A DNA stretch of 64,000 nucleotides. Source: Paenibacillus sp. FSL M7-0420. GTDB lineage: Bacteria; Bacillota; Bacilli; Paenibacillales; Paenibacillaceae. The position numbers and the translations under genes are program-made. The stretch covers positions 6,944,001 to 7,008,000 of the forward strand of contig NZ_JBBOCJ010000001.1 in the NCBI RefSeq assembly GCF_038002345.1, read 5' to 3'. The stretch's first letter is position 1. Each line of letters starts with the position of its first letter. Below the pieces are notes generated by a model. That model saw only the letters and a list, made by a program, of their open reading frames with translations. It was not told where the DNA came from and did no database searches. Shown here piece after piece: positions 44,497 through 53,333 of the stretch.

Positions 44497-44979
44497 TTAC
44501 AGCATTTTGATCTCAAGCAGCTCGTATTTGATGATCCCCATCGGGGCATTGACGCTGATGATATCGCCTACCTTTTTGCCGATCAGCTCTTTGCCGAGCG
44601 GGCTCTCGTAGGAAATCTTGTTGTCCAGCACATCGGCTTCCGCCGGTCCAACCACTCTATATTCGATCTTCTCCGAGTACTCCACATCGTTGAGGATAAC
44701 GATGCAGCCTACGCTGACTGTACTCAGATCCATATTGCTGGCATCCACAATCTGTGCCTTGATCAGCATCTTCTCGAGAATCATAATGCGGGTCTCCATG
44801 AAGGATTGATCCTCCTTGGCGGAGTGGTATTCGCTGTTCTCCTTCAGATCGCCGTAGCTGATCGCCAGCTTAAGCCGGGCTGCAAGCTCCTTGCGCCCTG
44901 CTCCCTTCAGTTCCCTCAGCTCTTCCTCCAGCTTGGCCAAGCCTTCTTTGGTCAAAAATACTTCGTCATTATTAGACAT
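44497..44979 (-). CDS. greA: transcription elongation factor GreA
   Basis: 160 aa. The N-terminal coiled-coil hairpin begins FLTKEGLAKLEEELRELK and contains the conserved GDLKENSEYHSAKEDQSFMETRI; the C-terminal globular domain contains SYESPLGKELIGKKVGD. It rescues backtracked RNA polymerase by stimulating RNA cleavage. A TTGGGC/TATAAA promoter with 18-nt spacing lies upstream (45006-45035), and a strong terminator follows. Confidence 0.97.
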   Translation of the reverse strand: MSNNDEVFLTKEGLAKLEEELRELKGAGRKELAARLKLAISYGDLKENSEYHSAKEDQSFMETRIMILEKMLIKAQIVDASNMDLSTVSVGCIVILNDVEYSEKIEYRVVGPAEADVLDNKISYESPLGKELIGKKVGDIISVNAPMGIIKYELLEIKML

Positions 44980-45005
44980 GTATACAACTCCTATTATTTG
45001 CTCAC

Positions 45006-45035
45006 TTTATAGTATTCTAACTCATAATCGCCCAA
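45006..45035 (-). promoter_or_regulatory. sigma-A promoter of greA
   Basis: TTGGGC (45030-45035) and TATAAA (45006-45011) with an 18-nt spacer on the minus strand. Confidence 0.5.
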
Positions 45036-45095
45036 CATGCGAAGAGAAAGCGCTATAACGCATTATTAAGGAGTATTTACGGCAGAGTCCCGGCT

Positions 45096-46562
45096 TCAAG
45101 CCTCTGCCTGCGGAGCAGGGGCCGCTGCAGGCTTGCCGCTGCCGCTTCTCAGGAGAAAGGTCAGCGGAATAGCCAGCAGCCCCACTGCCGTAGCGATCAG
45201 GAAAATATCCTGCACGCCCATTGTCATACCCTGCGCCTTCAGCAGAGAACCGGCTGTCCGGGCTGGCCCATCCGCCAGCTCCTGCTGATGGGCCAGCGAT
45301 CTGGAAGCGAGCAGCGAGCTGAATACGGCAATGGACAAGGCACCTGTAGCCTGGCGGACCCAGTTGGTTACAGAGGAGGCATGCCCGGTAATGGCTCTTG
45401 GCACCGCCGACATTCCGGCATTGGTCACCGGCATGAAGGCCAGTGCAATGCCGACATTGCGCACCGCCATAAGCACCGCCACACGGGTATGAGTCACGGC
45501 CATCGTGATGTGGGCAAGCTCCCAGGTTGAGGCGCTTAGCAGCAGAATGCCGCCAAGGATGAGCCAGAACGGGCCGATCCAGGAGTACAGCTTGCCGACC
45601 ACCGGTGACAGAACAGCCATCACGATGGAGCCCGGCAACAGCACCAGCGCGGTCTTCAGCGGGGTAGACTGCTGAATATCCTGCAGGAAGACCGGGATCA
45701 GGAAGGTTCCCGAGTATAACGCAACGGTAATAATGCAGTTGATGATCAGGCTGTAGGTGAACCGGCTCTGCCGGAATACCTTCAGATTCAGCAGCGGCTC
45801 CTGGATCGACAGCTCCCTGCGGATGAAATACGTTAAGGCCGCCGCCCCAACCAGCAGCAAGGTCAGGGTATTCCATGACGTCCAGCCCCAGGCGCCCCCT
45901 TTATTGAACGCCAGAATAATGAAGGCGCTGCTTAGAATGACTGTGACGAAGCCCGGCAGATCGAAGCTTCTGCTCCCGGTGTTCTGCCGCTGGAAGGGCA
46001 GGCACTTGAGAGCTACGCCAATGGCAATCAGGCCAATCGGCAGATTGATCACGAACAGCGATTTCCAGCCGAAGTATCCGGTCAGCCAGCCGCCGAGTGT
46101 CGGGCCGAAGGCAGGCGCCAGCATCGAGGACAGGCTCCAGAGGCTCATGGCGAAGGCCTGCTTTTCTTTGTCGATGAACTGATAAATCATCGTCATGGTA
46201 GTAGGGATGATCAGGCCGCCGAATATCCCCTGGATAATGCGGAAGGTAATCAGGGAATGAATATTCCAGGCCACCGTGCACAGTGCCGAGAACAAGGTGA
46301 AGCCCGACAGGGCGAATACGTACAGAACCTTATAGCTCCATTTATCCCCGAAATAACCCACCACAGGCGCAATGACGCCGGTAGCAAGCAGATAGCCGGT
46401 AATCATCCATTGTACGGTGCTGATCCCGGCGTGGAAGTCGTTCAGAAAGACCGGGAACGCTACGTTAATGGTGGTCGTACTGAGAATGGCCATGAAATTT
46501 CCGAAAAAGATGGCCAGAATAATCAGCCAGAATGATGAATGTTTTGCCGCCGGACTGCTCAA
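45096..46562 (-). CDS. MFS drug exporter, DHA2 (EmrB/QacA) family
   Basis: About 488 aa with fourteen helices. Motif C-like GPTLGGWL and motif A-like regions match DHA2 exporters, which move drugs or metabolites out in exchange for protons. The TTG at 46562 has AGAGGAGAGA upstream and is preferred over the GTG at 46592, which has no good ribosome binding site. Its promoter is covered by a palindrome that the divergent MarR protein likely binds. Confidence 0.88.
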   Translation of the reverse strand: MSSPAAKHSSFWLIILAIFFGNFMAILSTTTINVAFPVFLNDFHAGISTVQWMITGYLLATGVIAPVVGYFGDKWSYKVLYVFALSGFTLFSALCTVAWNIHSLITFRIIQGIFGGLIIPTTMTMIYQFIDKEKQAFAMSLWSLSSMLAPAFGPTLGGWLTGYFGWKSLFVINLPIGLIAIGVALKCLPFQRQNTGSRSFDLPGFVTVILSSAFIILAFNKGGAWGWTSWNTLTLLLVGAAALTYFIRRELSIQEPLLNLKVFRQSRFTYSLIINCIITVALYSGTFLIPVFLQDIQQSTPLKTALVLLPGSIVMAVLSPVVGKLYSWIGPFWLILGGILLLSASTWELAHITMAVTHTRVAVLMAVRNVGIALAFMPVTNAGMSAVPRAITGHASSVTNWVRQATGALSIAVFSSLLASRSLAHQQELADGPARTAGSLLKAQGMTMGVQDIFLIATAVGLLAIPLTFLLRSGSGKPAAAPAPQAEA

Positions 46563-46603
46563 GGGCGCTCTCTCCTCTATTTTGCGGTTCACCCCAATAT
46601 AGG

Positions 46604-46614
46604 TGTATAATACA
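46604..46614. promoter_or_regulatory. MarR-type operator site 1
   Basis: TGTATAATACA, an 11-bp palindrome within the transcribed leader of the MFS gene. A matching site lies 27 bp away. Confidence 0.6.
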
Positions 46615-46630
46615 ATTAATTTAATATATG

Positions 46631-46661
46631 TGTATTATACAACTATATGATTGAAAGTCAA
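46631..46661 (-). promoter_or_regulatory. MFS promoter with MarR-type operator site 2
   Basis: TTGACT (46656-46661) and TATAAT, 16 nt apart on the minus strand. The -10 box lies inside the palindrome TGTATTATACA (46631-46641), so a bound MarR protein would block RNA polymerase. Confidence 0.75.
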
Positions 46662-46690
46662 CTTGACTTTTTTCATGATTCTTTCATAAT
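46654..46690 (+). promoter_or_regulatory. marR promoter, -35 shared back-to-back with MFS promoter
   Basis: The palindrome AAAGTCAACTTGACTTT (46654-46670) holds two -35 boxes facing opposite ways. On the plus strand TTGACT (46663-46668) is followed by CATAAT (46685-46690) at 16 nt, driving the MarR gene. Confidence 0.6.
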
Positions 46691-46788
46691 AAGGCGGCAA
46701 TATCCGGTTCCCTTAGCATAAGGCCGGTGTTATCACTTATACTAGGGAGACATATGACAAAGTAACCGGTAAAGGACGGAATCTAACT

Positions 46789-47220
46789 ATGGCTGATGAA
46801 CAGAAGGATAAGCACCTCGAAGCCCTGAACCAGGAGCTGATCACGCTGATCCGCCTCGGCTCGCTGGATAAGAAGCATGGCGGGCTGGACCGCTCCTCGT
46901 ATACCCTGCTCCACCATTTGTCGATACACGACAAGGTAGGCGTTAAGGCGCTTGCCGAACAATTCGGCCTCGACACCTCTACCATCAGCAGGCAGACAAG
47001 TGTCCTGGAGGCGAAGAACTATGTGGAGCGGGTGCCTGATCCGCAGGATGGGCGCTCCAGCTATTTTCAGCTTACTGCGCTTGGTGCACAGACCTTCGCC
47101 GAGGCCCGGGACATCCGGCTTGCGCGCTACGGGGAGATCTTCGGGAATTGGTCCCCGGAGGACTGCGGACTCTTCAGCGGACTGCTCGCCCGGCTCAACC
47201 GCACCCTGCAGCAAAAATAG
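46789..47220 (+). CDS. MarR family transcriptional repressor
   Basis: 143 aa winged-helix protein with dimerisation helices at both ends; the recognition region is LAEQFGLDTSTISRQTSVLEAKNYVER and the wing PDPQDGRSS. Such repressors release DNA on binding a small phenolic or drug ligand or on oxidation; no Cys is placed for the latter except one near the C-terminus. AAAGGACGG lies upstream. It is divergent from the MFS exporter and very likely controls it. Confidence 0.9.
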   Translation: MADEQKDKHLEALNQELITLIRLGSLDKKHGGLDRSSYTLLHHLSIHDKVGVKALAEQFGLDTSTISRQTSVLEAKNYVERVPDPQDGRSSYFQLTALGAQTFAEARDIRLARYGEIFGNWSPEDCGLFSGLLARLNRTLQQK

Positions 47221-47316
47221 CACGAAGAGGATTGACGGATGCTGGCGAAGCTGGTAGATTGAATTAATCATACAAAATAACTCGGAATTATATTTTAGCC
47301 AAAGGGGCCGGTCTGC

Positions 47317-48486
47317 ATGAACTTTATTTTCTTTTCCCCGCATTTCCCCAAGAACAGCACTGATTTCTGTACGCATCTGCGGGAGCAGGGAGCCACGGTG
47401 CTTGGGATTGGCGATGCAGCCTATGACCAGCTGGAGGACAAGCTGAAATCGGCATTGACCGAGTACTATAAGGTAAGCAACCTCGAGAGCTACGAGGAGA
47501 TTCTGCGGGCTGTCGGTTATTTCACCCATAAATACGGCAAGATTGACCGCTTTGAGTCGCTGAATGAATACTGGCTGGAGCAGGATGCGGCGATCCGTAC
47601 GGACTTCAACATCTACGGCACCAAGTCGGATTTCGTCCATAATCTGAAGCAGAAGTCCAAGATGAAGGAATTTTTCCGCAAAAGCGGGGTAAGCACCGTC
47701 CAGTTCTCCACCGGCACAACACGCGTGAGCGTCGAGAGCTTCATCCAGAGCGCGGGCTTTCCGCTGGTGGTGAAGCCCGATCTCGGCTCCGGGGCCAGTA
47801 ATACGTACAAGATCAATAACGAAGAGGAGCTCCAGCACTTTTTTGACACGAAGCCGGAGGATGTAGCCTTCATTATTGAGGAATTCATAGACGGGGTTAT
47901 CTTCACCTATGACGGGCTGGTGGACAGGGACGGGAATGTACGCTTCGCAGTCAGCCACCTGTTCGAGAACAGTGTGATGGATGTCGTCAATACGGACAAT
48001 CACCTCTACTACTTCTGTCTGCGGGAGATCAGTCCAGAGGTCGAGGAGGCGGGCCGGAGCATTTTGCAGGCTTTTGACATCCGGGAACGGTTCTTCCATA
48101 TCGAGCTGTTCAAATCGCACAAGGATGGCCGGATCATTGCCCTGGAAGTGAATATGCGACCGCCCGGCGCCTGGATGACTGATGCGATTAACTTCGCCTA
48201 TGATGTCAATGTGTATAAGGAATGGGCCAGTATGGTAGTGCATAATGAGGTCGGCGGTCCATACGAAGGCAAATATTATACCGGCTATGCCAGCCGCAAG
48301 AATCATAAGCATTACGCTCACAGCCACGAGGACATCTACCGTGCATTCGGCGGGAAGATCGTCAATTATGACGAGATTGAGGAGGTCTTCAGCAGAGCGA
48401 TGGGCAACCGCGCTTATCAGTTCCGTTCACCCGAGCTTTCGGAGGTCAGAGACATTAGAGGCTATATTCAACAAGAAGAGGGATAG
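47317..48486 (+). CDS. ATP-grasp carboxylate-amine ligase
   Basis: 389 aa. The preATP-grasp half is followed by an ATP-grasp fold: PLVVKPDLGSGASNT is the nucleotide-binding loop, FIIEEFIDG the hinge, and ALEVNMRPPG the metal-binding segment. It should activate a carboxylate as acyl phosphate and join it to an amine, as in D-Ala-D-Ala ligase-like enzymes. The esterase gene follows 13 bp later. Together they look like a small biosynthetic pair, but the product is unknown. Confidence 0.85.
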   Translation: MNFIFFSPHFPKNSTDFCTHLREQGATVLGIGDAAYDQLEDKLKSALTEYYKVSNLESYEEILRAVGYFTHKYGKIDRFESLNEYWLEQDAAIRTDFNIYGTKSDFVHNLKQKSKMKEFFRKSGVSTVQFSTGTTRVSVESFIQSAGFPLVVKPDLGSGASNTYKINNEEELQHFFDTKPEDVAFIIEEFIDGVIFTYDGLVDRDGNVRFAVSHLFENSVMDVVNTDNHLYYFCLREISPEVEEAGRSILQAFDIRERFFHIELFKSHKDGRIIALEVNMRPPGAWMTDAINFAYDVNVYKEWASMVVHNEVGGPYEGKYYTGYASRKNHKHYAHSHEDIYRAFGGKIVNYDEIEEVFSRAMGNRAYQFRSPELSEVRDIRGYIQQEEG

Positions 48487-48499
48487 GATGTGTTAACGG

Positions 48500-49252
48500 A
48501 TGAGGATAAGCTACCATAAGGAGTACAGCCACAACCTGGGCAGAGACATGGAGTATAAAATATACGGCCACGCCGGCAAACCGATGCTCGTCTTCCCCAC
48601 CTCGCTTGGACGCTTTTATCAATATGAGGATTCGGGCATGATCGGCACGCTCTCGTCCTTCATTGAAGCGGGCAAGCTGCAGATCTGGGCCTGCGACAGT
48701 CTGGATGAGGAGACCTTCTTCTCCACCCACTGGAACAATGAGGACCGTGTGCACCGCCATGAGCAGTATGACAAATATATTGCGCATGAGCTGATTCCCG
48801 GCATCCTCCATGAGAGCAAGCACAACAACGGCGGGACCGACCAGCGCATTCTGATCTCCGGCTGCTCGATGGGCGCTTATTACAGCGCCAGCTTCTTTTT
48901 CCGTTATCCGCACTATTTCGATACCTTGATCGCCCTGAGCGGCGTCTACTCCACCTACTACTTCTTCGGCGACTATATGAGCGGGAACGTCTATCTTAAT
49001 TCACCGCTGCATTACCTGCCCGGGCTGACGGATGAGCATTATCTGAACCAGTACCGCAGCAGCACAATCATCGTCTGTGTCGGTCAAGGGGCGTATGAGG
49101 ACGAGATGCTTCATGAGACCCGGCTGCTTCAGGAAGTGCTGGGGCAAAAGGGTATTCCGGCCAGGATCGACTACTGGGGCCATGATGTCAGCCATGATTG
49201 GCCATGGTGGAACAAGCAGATTCATTATTATGTGGAAGGCTGCCTGGGTTAG
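48500..49252 (+). CDS. esterase-like alpha/beta hydrolase
   Basis: 250 aa, esterase D/antigen 85-like fold. The nucleophile elbow is GCSMGAY with Ser 123, and the likely catalytic His is in WGHDVSHDWPWW near the end. No signal peptide, so cytoplasmic. It follows the ATP-grasp ligase closely and is probably cotranslated with it. Enzymes paired this way may release or hydrolyse the ligation product. Confidence 0.82.
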   Translation: MRISYHKEYSHNLGRDMEYKIYGHAGKPMLVFPTSLGRFYQYEDSGMIGTLSSFIEAGKLQIWACDSLDEETFFSTHWNNEDRVHRHEQYDKYIAHELIPGILHESKHNNGGTDQRILISGCSMGAYYSASFFFRYPHYFDTLIALSGVYSTYYFFGDYMSGNVYLNSPLHYLPGLTDEHYLNQYRSSTIIVCVGQGAYEDEMLHETRLLQEVLGQKGIPARIDYWGHDVSHDWPWWNKQIHYYVEGCLG

Positions 49253-49328
49253 TGAAGCTGGGGCTTGAACAGATTCATTTGAATAAAATCATCCTACCGG
49301 ATGAATGGGATTACCTGCGCGCCACCGC

Positions 49329-49575
49329 AATGTATGCTGTTTTCCACATACATTCGGGCCATATGCCTGCATGTGAGTACAATGTATGCTGTTTTTCACA
49401 TACATTCGGGCCATATGTCTACGTGTGAGTACAATGTATGCTGTTTTCCACATACATTCGGGCCATATGTCTACGTGTGAGTACAATGTATCCTGTTTTC
49501 CACATACATTCGGGCCATATGCTTACATGTGAGTACAATGTATGCTGTTTTTCACATACATTCGGGCCATATGCC
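49329..49575. repeat. tandem array of five 52-bp units
   Basis: Units start at 49329, 49381, 49433, 49485 and 49537, each 52 bp, the last incomplete. Each holds a hairpin (ATGTATG, a loop with a T-run, CATACAT), then TTCGGGCCATATG and a slightly varying segment ending GTGAGTACA. The hairpin core is shared with the 51-bp array at 43061. It lies between the esterase gene and the insertion element. Confidence 0.95.
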
Positions 49576-49990
49576 GCTGTACCAGCCGATAGTACTCGTT
49601 TTTCAGCATATCATTACCGATAAAATTAAACTCACTCTTGCTCCTAGCGACTACCCTTCAGCCACATTCAGCAACTAAGTACTCTGCGAATCATTCAACA
49701 CGAGGAAACTATAATTTCCTATACGAGCACAAAAAAAGGGGCTGTCCCAAAAGCCATGAAATGGCTGCTTGGGATAGCTCTTTATTTTGTAGTAGGATCA
49801 ACGTGAGCACTTGGGTGGACGCTGCGCGAACGGACCGTTGTTCCAATCGCTGTGGTCTCCAGATTTTTTTCATTCCCCTTAGCGGTGAAAATCCGGAGAC
49901 CAAGGCGACCGCTGCCGCTTTTCCACAATCGTTCCGTCCTCTCCGCTGTTTAAGTGGGAAAAGTTTCTTCAAATCTTTCTAAAATCACAA

Positions 49991-50054
49991 AAAGAAACCT
50001 CTCTTTTGTTAAAATGGAGTTACCACACAACCATTTCAAAGGAGAGGTTTCTTT
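49991..50054 (+). promoter_or_regulatory. fold-back hairpin over transposase start
   Basis: AAAGAAACCTCTC (49991-50003) pairs perfectly with GAGAGGTTTCTTT (50042-50054), which holds the ribosome binding site and the first two bases of the TTG start. Transcripts reading in from outside would fold and block translation, as known for other insertion sequences. Confidence 0.75.
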
Positions 50055-51612
50055 GTACATTCAATATACCATGGACCAACTTTGCTTGCCAATGGATCTG
50101 GAAGAAGATATCCCGGGAAATCACCTCGTTCGCGTCGTGAATGCCGCCGTCAATCGGCTGGACAACGCCATTTTTGACGCGGCCTATCCCGGCGGCGGCC
50201 GTGACAGCTACCATCCTAAAATGCTCACCAAAGTCATCATCTACGCTTACACTCAGCGAATCTATTCGTCTCGCCAAATCGCCAAAGCGGTCCGGGAGAA
50301 CATTCCCTTCATGTGGCTGGCCGGACGGCAGCGACCTGACTTCCGCACGCTGAATCGCTTCCGTTCCCAGCGGATGAGAAATGTCCTCGAAACGGTATTT
50401 ACCGCCGTGCTTCAGTTTCTGGCTAACGAAAAATACGTGTCTCTGGAGCATTATTTTGTGGACGGAACTAAGATCGAGGCGAATGCCAATCGCTACACCT
50501 TTGTCTGGAGCAAAGCGGTCAGCAAACACAAAGCGAAACTGCAAGATAAGGTACAGGCCCTATTCGCTGACATTGACGCAGCGGAAGAGCAGGAAGAACA
50601 AGAGAACCAGGGCAAAGATCTGGCTGAACTCAGCACGGGTTCGGAAATGGACAGTGAGAAACTCGAACAAGCCGTGCAAAAGCTTGAAGCTCAGCTTGCC
50701 GAAAAACCAAAAGACAAGCCCCTAAAAAAGACGGTTCGGACGTTGCGTAAGGATTTGCTCCCTCGACTGCAGAAGTACGAACAGTACCAAAAGCTGCTTG
50801 GGGACCGGAACAGTTTCAGCAAGACCGATCCCGAGGCAACGTTTATGCGGATGAAAGAAGATCACATGCAAAATGGCCAACTGAAGCCAGGTTATAATCT
50901 ACAGATTGGGACCGAAAACCAGTTTATTGTGGCCTACAGTCTCCATCAAAGACCGGGTGACACCCGCTGTTTAGAACCACATCTGGCAAAAACAAAGCAA
51001 TTCCTCGGGAAACTTCCAAAGACGGTCATTGCAGATGCCGGCTATGGAAGTGAAGAAAACTACGCCTATCTGGAAAAGAGCGGGATACAGGCCGTCGTGA
51101 AATACAGCACCTACCACAAAGAAAAGAGCAAAGCCTGGAAAGCCGACGTCGGAAAAATCGAGAACTGGACCTACGACGGATCCGAGGATCGCTGGACGTG
51201 TTTAGCTGGACACCCGCTGTATTTCCAACGAGAAAGCAAGGAAACCACAGAGAGTGGATACGAAATTAAGAAGCGTCACTACCAAAGTCAAAGCTGCGGA
51301 GGTTGTCCGCTAAAAGAAAACTGCACGAAGGGAAGCGGAAACCGGGAAATCGCAGTCAGTTTGGAGCGGCTTAGATACCAGAAACAGGCGAAAGAAATCC
51401 TCTGAAGCGAGGAAGGCTATCTATAGGCCGTACGTCGAATGACGGAGCCGGAAAGTGTATTTGGACAATTAAAAAATAACCGGGGTTTCCGGCGCTTTCT
51501 GCTTCGCGGCATGGAAAAAGTGACGCTAGAGGTCGGTTGGCTTTCGCTTGCTCACAACCTGCTGAAGCAAGCAGCGAATGACCAGAAACGCAAGGGAGCG
51601 ATCCTCCAATAA
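50053..51612 (+). pseudogene. IS1182 transposase, two in-frame stops
   Basis: From the TTG at 50053 the frame codes for an IS1182 transposase: DUF772 N-terminal part, first catalytic Asp in FVDGTKIEAN, second in VIADAGYGSEENY, zinc-like CGGCPLKENC. TGA at 51403 and TAG at 51424 interrupt it; reading through them restores MTEPESVFGQLKNN, which holds the catalytic Glu, and the usual end at 51612. The truncated product lacks that Glu. Both stops could be single-base changes from sense codons. Confidence 0.88.
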
Positions 51613-51633
51613 CGGAGAACCGCTCCCTTTCTT
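51594..51633 (+). terminator. terminator inside the insertion sequence
   Basis: GGGAGCG pairs with CGCTCCC, followed by TTTCTT. The 5' arm overlaps the last transposase codons. Confidence 0.6.
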
Positions 51634-51732
51634 ACAAATTAATCTTTTAAGAAGGCATGGGATTTTTCCCCCACCAGTAGAGTATCTACTTTTGGGACAG
51701 CCCCTTTTTCTTAAGACCGCTGCCGCCCTGTC

Positions 51733-52020
51733 CTATGCAGGAACATGCTCCGAACAGAACTGAAGCAGCGCGGCTTCCTCATCTTCTTCCATATCGAAAT
51801 CGAGCAGCTGGCCTGACGAGGTCTCCAGCAGATCGTAGCTGACAATGCTTGTCTGCTCCTCTTCCACTTTGACAATCACGCGGGCGGACACGCCGTTCTC
51901 CACGTACAGCTCATCATCCTCCGGCACATCAATATTCACGACGAACTCATATCGCTTGCCGCTTAGGATATTAAATGGATCTCTTACGTTCTCCACGGTG
52001 TAGCTTGTAAATGTCAACAA
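51733..52020 (-). CDS. DUF6509-like small protein
   Basis: About 95 aa. TFTSYTVENVRDPFNILSGKRYEFVVNIDVPEDDELYVENGV resembles a small uncharacterised bacillar family sometimes mislabelled pullulanase. The TTG at 52020 has GAGGAA upstream and gives the family's usual N-terminus; the ATG at 52041 adds residues not expected. The C-terminal half is acidic. It starts 33 bp after rlmN and may be cotranscribed. No function is known to me. Confidence 0.65.
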   Translation of the reverse strand: MLTFTSYTVENVRDPFNILSGKRYEFVVNIDVPEDDELYVENGVSARVIVKVEEEQTSIVSYDLLETSSGQLLDFDMEEDEEAALLQFCSEHVPA

Positions 52021-52053
52021 GTTGCATTCCTCATTTCTCAATTCACTGCCAGA

Positions 52054-53142
52054 TTATTGTAACACAGTATCTGCGGCTTTGCCTTTGGTCTTCTTAATCT
52101 GCTTGCTGCGCAGCTGTCCGCAGGCCGCATCAATATCGACGCCCTGCTCCAGCCGGGTGCTGACGCTGACGCCCTGCTTCTTCAGCGTATCGAAGAACGC
52201 ACGCACCGACTCCCGACTGCTCCGCTGATACTGGCTATGCTCATCCACAGGATTATACGGAATCAGGTTGACGTTCGCCAGCTGGCGGCGGTCTCCGATT
52301 AACGCAGCCAGCTCCAGCGCATGCTCCTCACGGTCATTGATATCCTTCAGCAGGATATACTCCAGCGTGATTCTCCGGTTCGTCTTCTCCAGATAGTAAT
52401 CAATCGCCGGCATTAACTTCTCTATAGGAATGGCCCGGTTAATCTTCATAATCTGTGTCCGCAGCTCATTATTCGGGGCGTGCAGCGAGATCGCCAGATT
52501 AACCTGCATATTGGCGTCGGCGAATTCTCGGATTTTGTCCGCCAGGCCGCTGGTGGATACGGTGATTCCTTTGCCGGCAATCGCCAGGCCCTTGTGATCC
52601 TTAATTGTAATCAGGAAGTTCAGCAGATGCTGGAAGTTATCGAACGGCTCGCCGATCCCCATAACTACGACATGGGTGACCTTCTGGCCCAGACCGGCCT
52701 GATCCAGATAATGCTGGACCTTCATAATCTGCTCCACGATCTCGCCGCTGGTCAGGTCCCGGCTCTTCGCCAGCAGCCCGCTTGCACAGAAGCTGCACCC
52801 GATATTACAGCCGACCTGAGTGGTGACACATACGGACAAGCCGTACTTCTGCCGCATCATCACTGTCTCAATCAGGTTGCCGTCCTGGAGGCGGAAGAGG
52901 AACTTCACCGTACCGTCGGCCGATTCCTGCTTCACATGCTCTTCCATCGTCTGAAACACATAATGCTCTTCCAGCAGCTCTATGCATTCCTGATTCATTC
53001 CGTCCATCTCGGCGAAGCTGGTGATCCGCTTGCGGTACAGCCATTCCCAGACCGCAGTGGCCCGGGATTTCTTGTGGCCATGCTCCAGCAGCCATGCTGT
53101 CAATTGCTCCAAAGTCAATCCATAAATGGATTCTTTATTCAT
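52054..53142 (-). CDS. rlmN: 23S rRNA A2503 methyltransferase RlmN
   Basis: About 362 aa radical-SAM enzyme. The cluster motif is [11 protein letters not shown]-binding elements include GIGEPFDN and SLHAPNN, and the C-terminal Cys needed for catalysis is in IDAACGQLR. It dual-acts on 23S rRNA A2503 and some tRNAs. The N-terminal part matches RlmN, not Cfr. The start at 53142 has GAGGATATGAA upstream; the longer frame to 53175 lacks a site. Compared with the standard bacillar protein the C-terminal third is divergent, so it may be a second copy. Confidence 0.88.
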   Translation of the reverse strand: MNKESIYGLTLEQLTAWLLEHGHKKSRATAVWEWLYRKRITSFAEMDGMNQECIELLEEHYVFQTMEEHVKQESADGTVKFLFRLQDGNLIETVMMRQKYGLSVCVTTQVGCNIGCSFCASGLLAKSRDLTSGEIVEQIMKVQHYLDQAGLGQKVTHVVVMGIGEPFDNFQHLLNFLITIKDHKGLAIAGKGITVSTSGLADKIREFADANMQVNLAISLHAPNNELRTQIMKINRAIPIEKLMPAIDYYLEKTNRRITLEYILLKDINDREEHALELAALIGDRRQLANVNLIPYNPVDEHSQYQRSSRESVRAFFDTLKKQGVSVSTRLEQGVDIDAACGQLRSKQIKKTKGKAADTVLQ

Positions 53143-53182
53143 TTCATATCCTCTTTTCAAAACATTAAAGTTCAATCTATCT

Positions 53183-53212
53183 ATTCTACCTTGACAGGGA
53201 CATTAGCAACAA
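53183..53212 (-). promoter_or_regulatory. possible promoter of rlmN
   Basis: TTGTTG (53207-53212) and TAGAAT (53183-53188) with an 18-nt spacer on the minus strand. Confidence 0.4.
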
Positions 53213-53292
53213 TACCTTATTGTCTCAAATTTTGTTTATTAAAACAAGAGGAAACACTGCGGAGCCGGGCGCTTTTGAGCTGAAAAAAATAA

Positions 53293-53326
53293 AAAAGCGC
53301 AGTCCGCAGCGACCACGCCTTTTTCG
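53293..53326 (-). terminator. rho-independent terminator
   Basis: An imperfect GC-rich stem (AAGGCGTGGTC with GACTGCGCTT) followed by TTTTTTATTTTTT on the minus strand, after the GIY-YIG gene. Confidence 0.7.
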
Positions 53327-53333
53327 CCAAACC

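Larger units (their letters stand above)
49733..51709 (+). mobile_element. IS1182-family insertion sequence, decayed
   Basis: About 1977 bp bounded by 21-bp inverted repeats (AAAAAGGGGCTGTCCCAAAAG at 49733-49753, complement at 51689-51709), with only a transposase gene inside. A subterminal hairpin (AGCCAT/ATGGCT) lies at the left end. No clear target duplication was found. The transposase has two nonsense codons, so the copy is probably inactive but could be moved by a related active copy. Confidence 0.9.

Noticed and set aside
46783..48327. 514-aa minus-strand open frame
   Set aside because: Spans the MarR and ATP-grasp genes in antisense; its length comes from GC-rich codon bias.
43061..49575. 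The two arrays as CRISPR
   Set aside because: Linkers between the palindromic cores are nearly identical within each array, not unique spacers, and no cas gene is present.
52054..53142. Cfr-type antibiotic-resistance methyltransferase
   Set aside because: The N-terminal half and the [11 protein letters not shown] region match RlmN better than Cfr; no resistance context is present.
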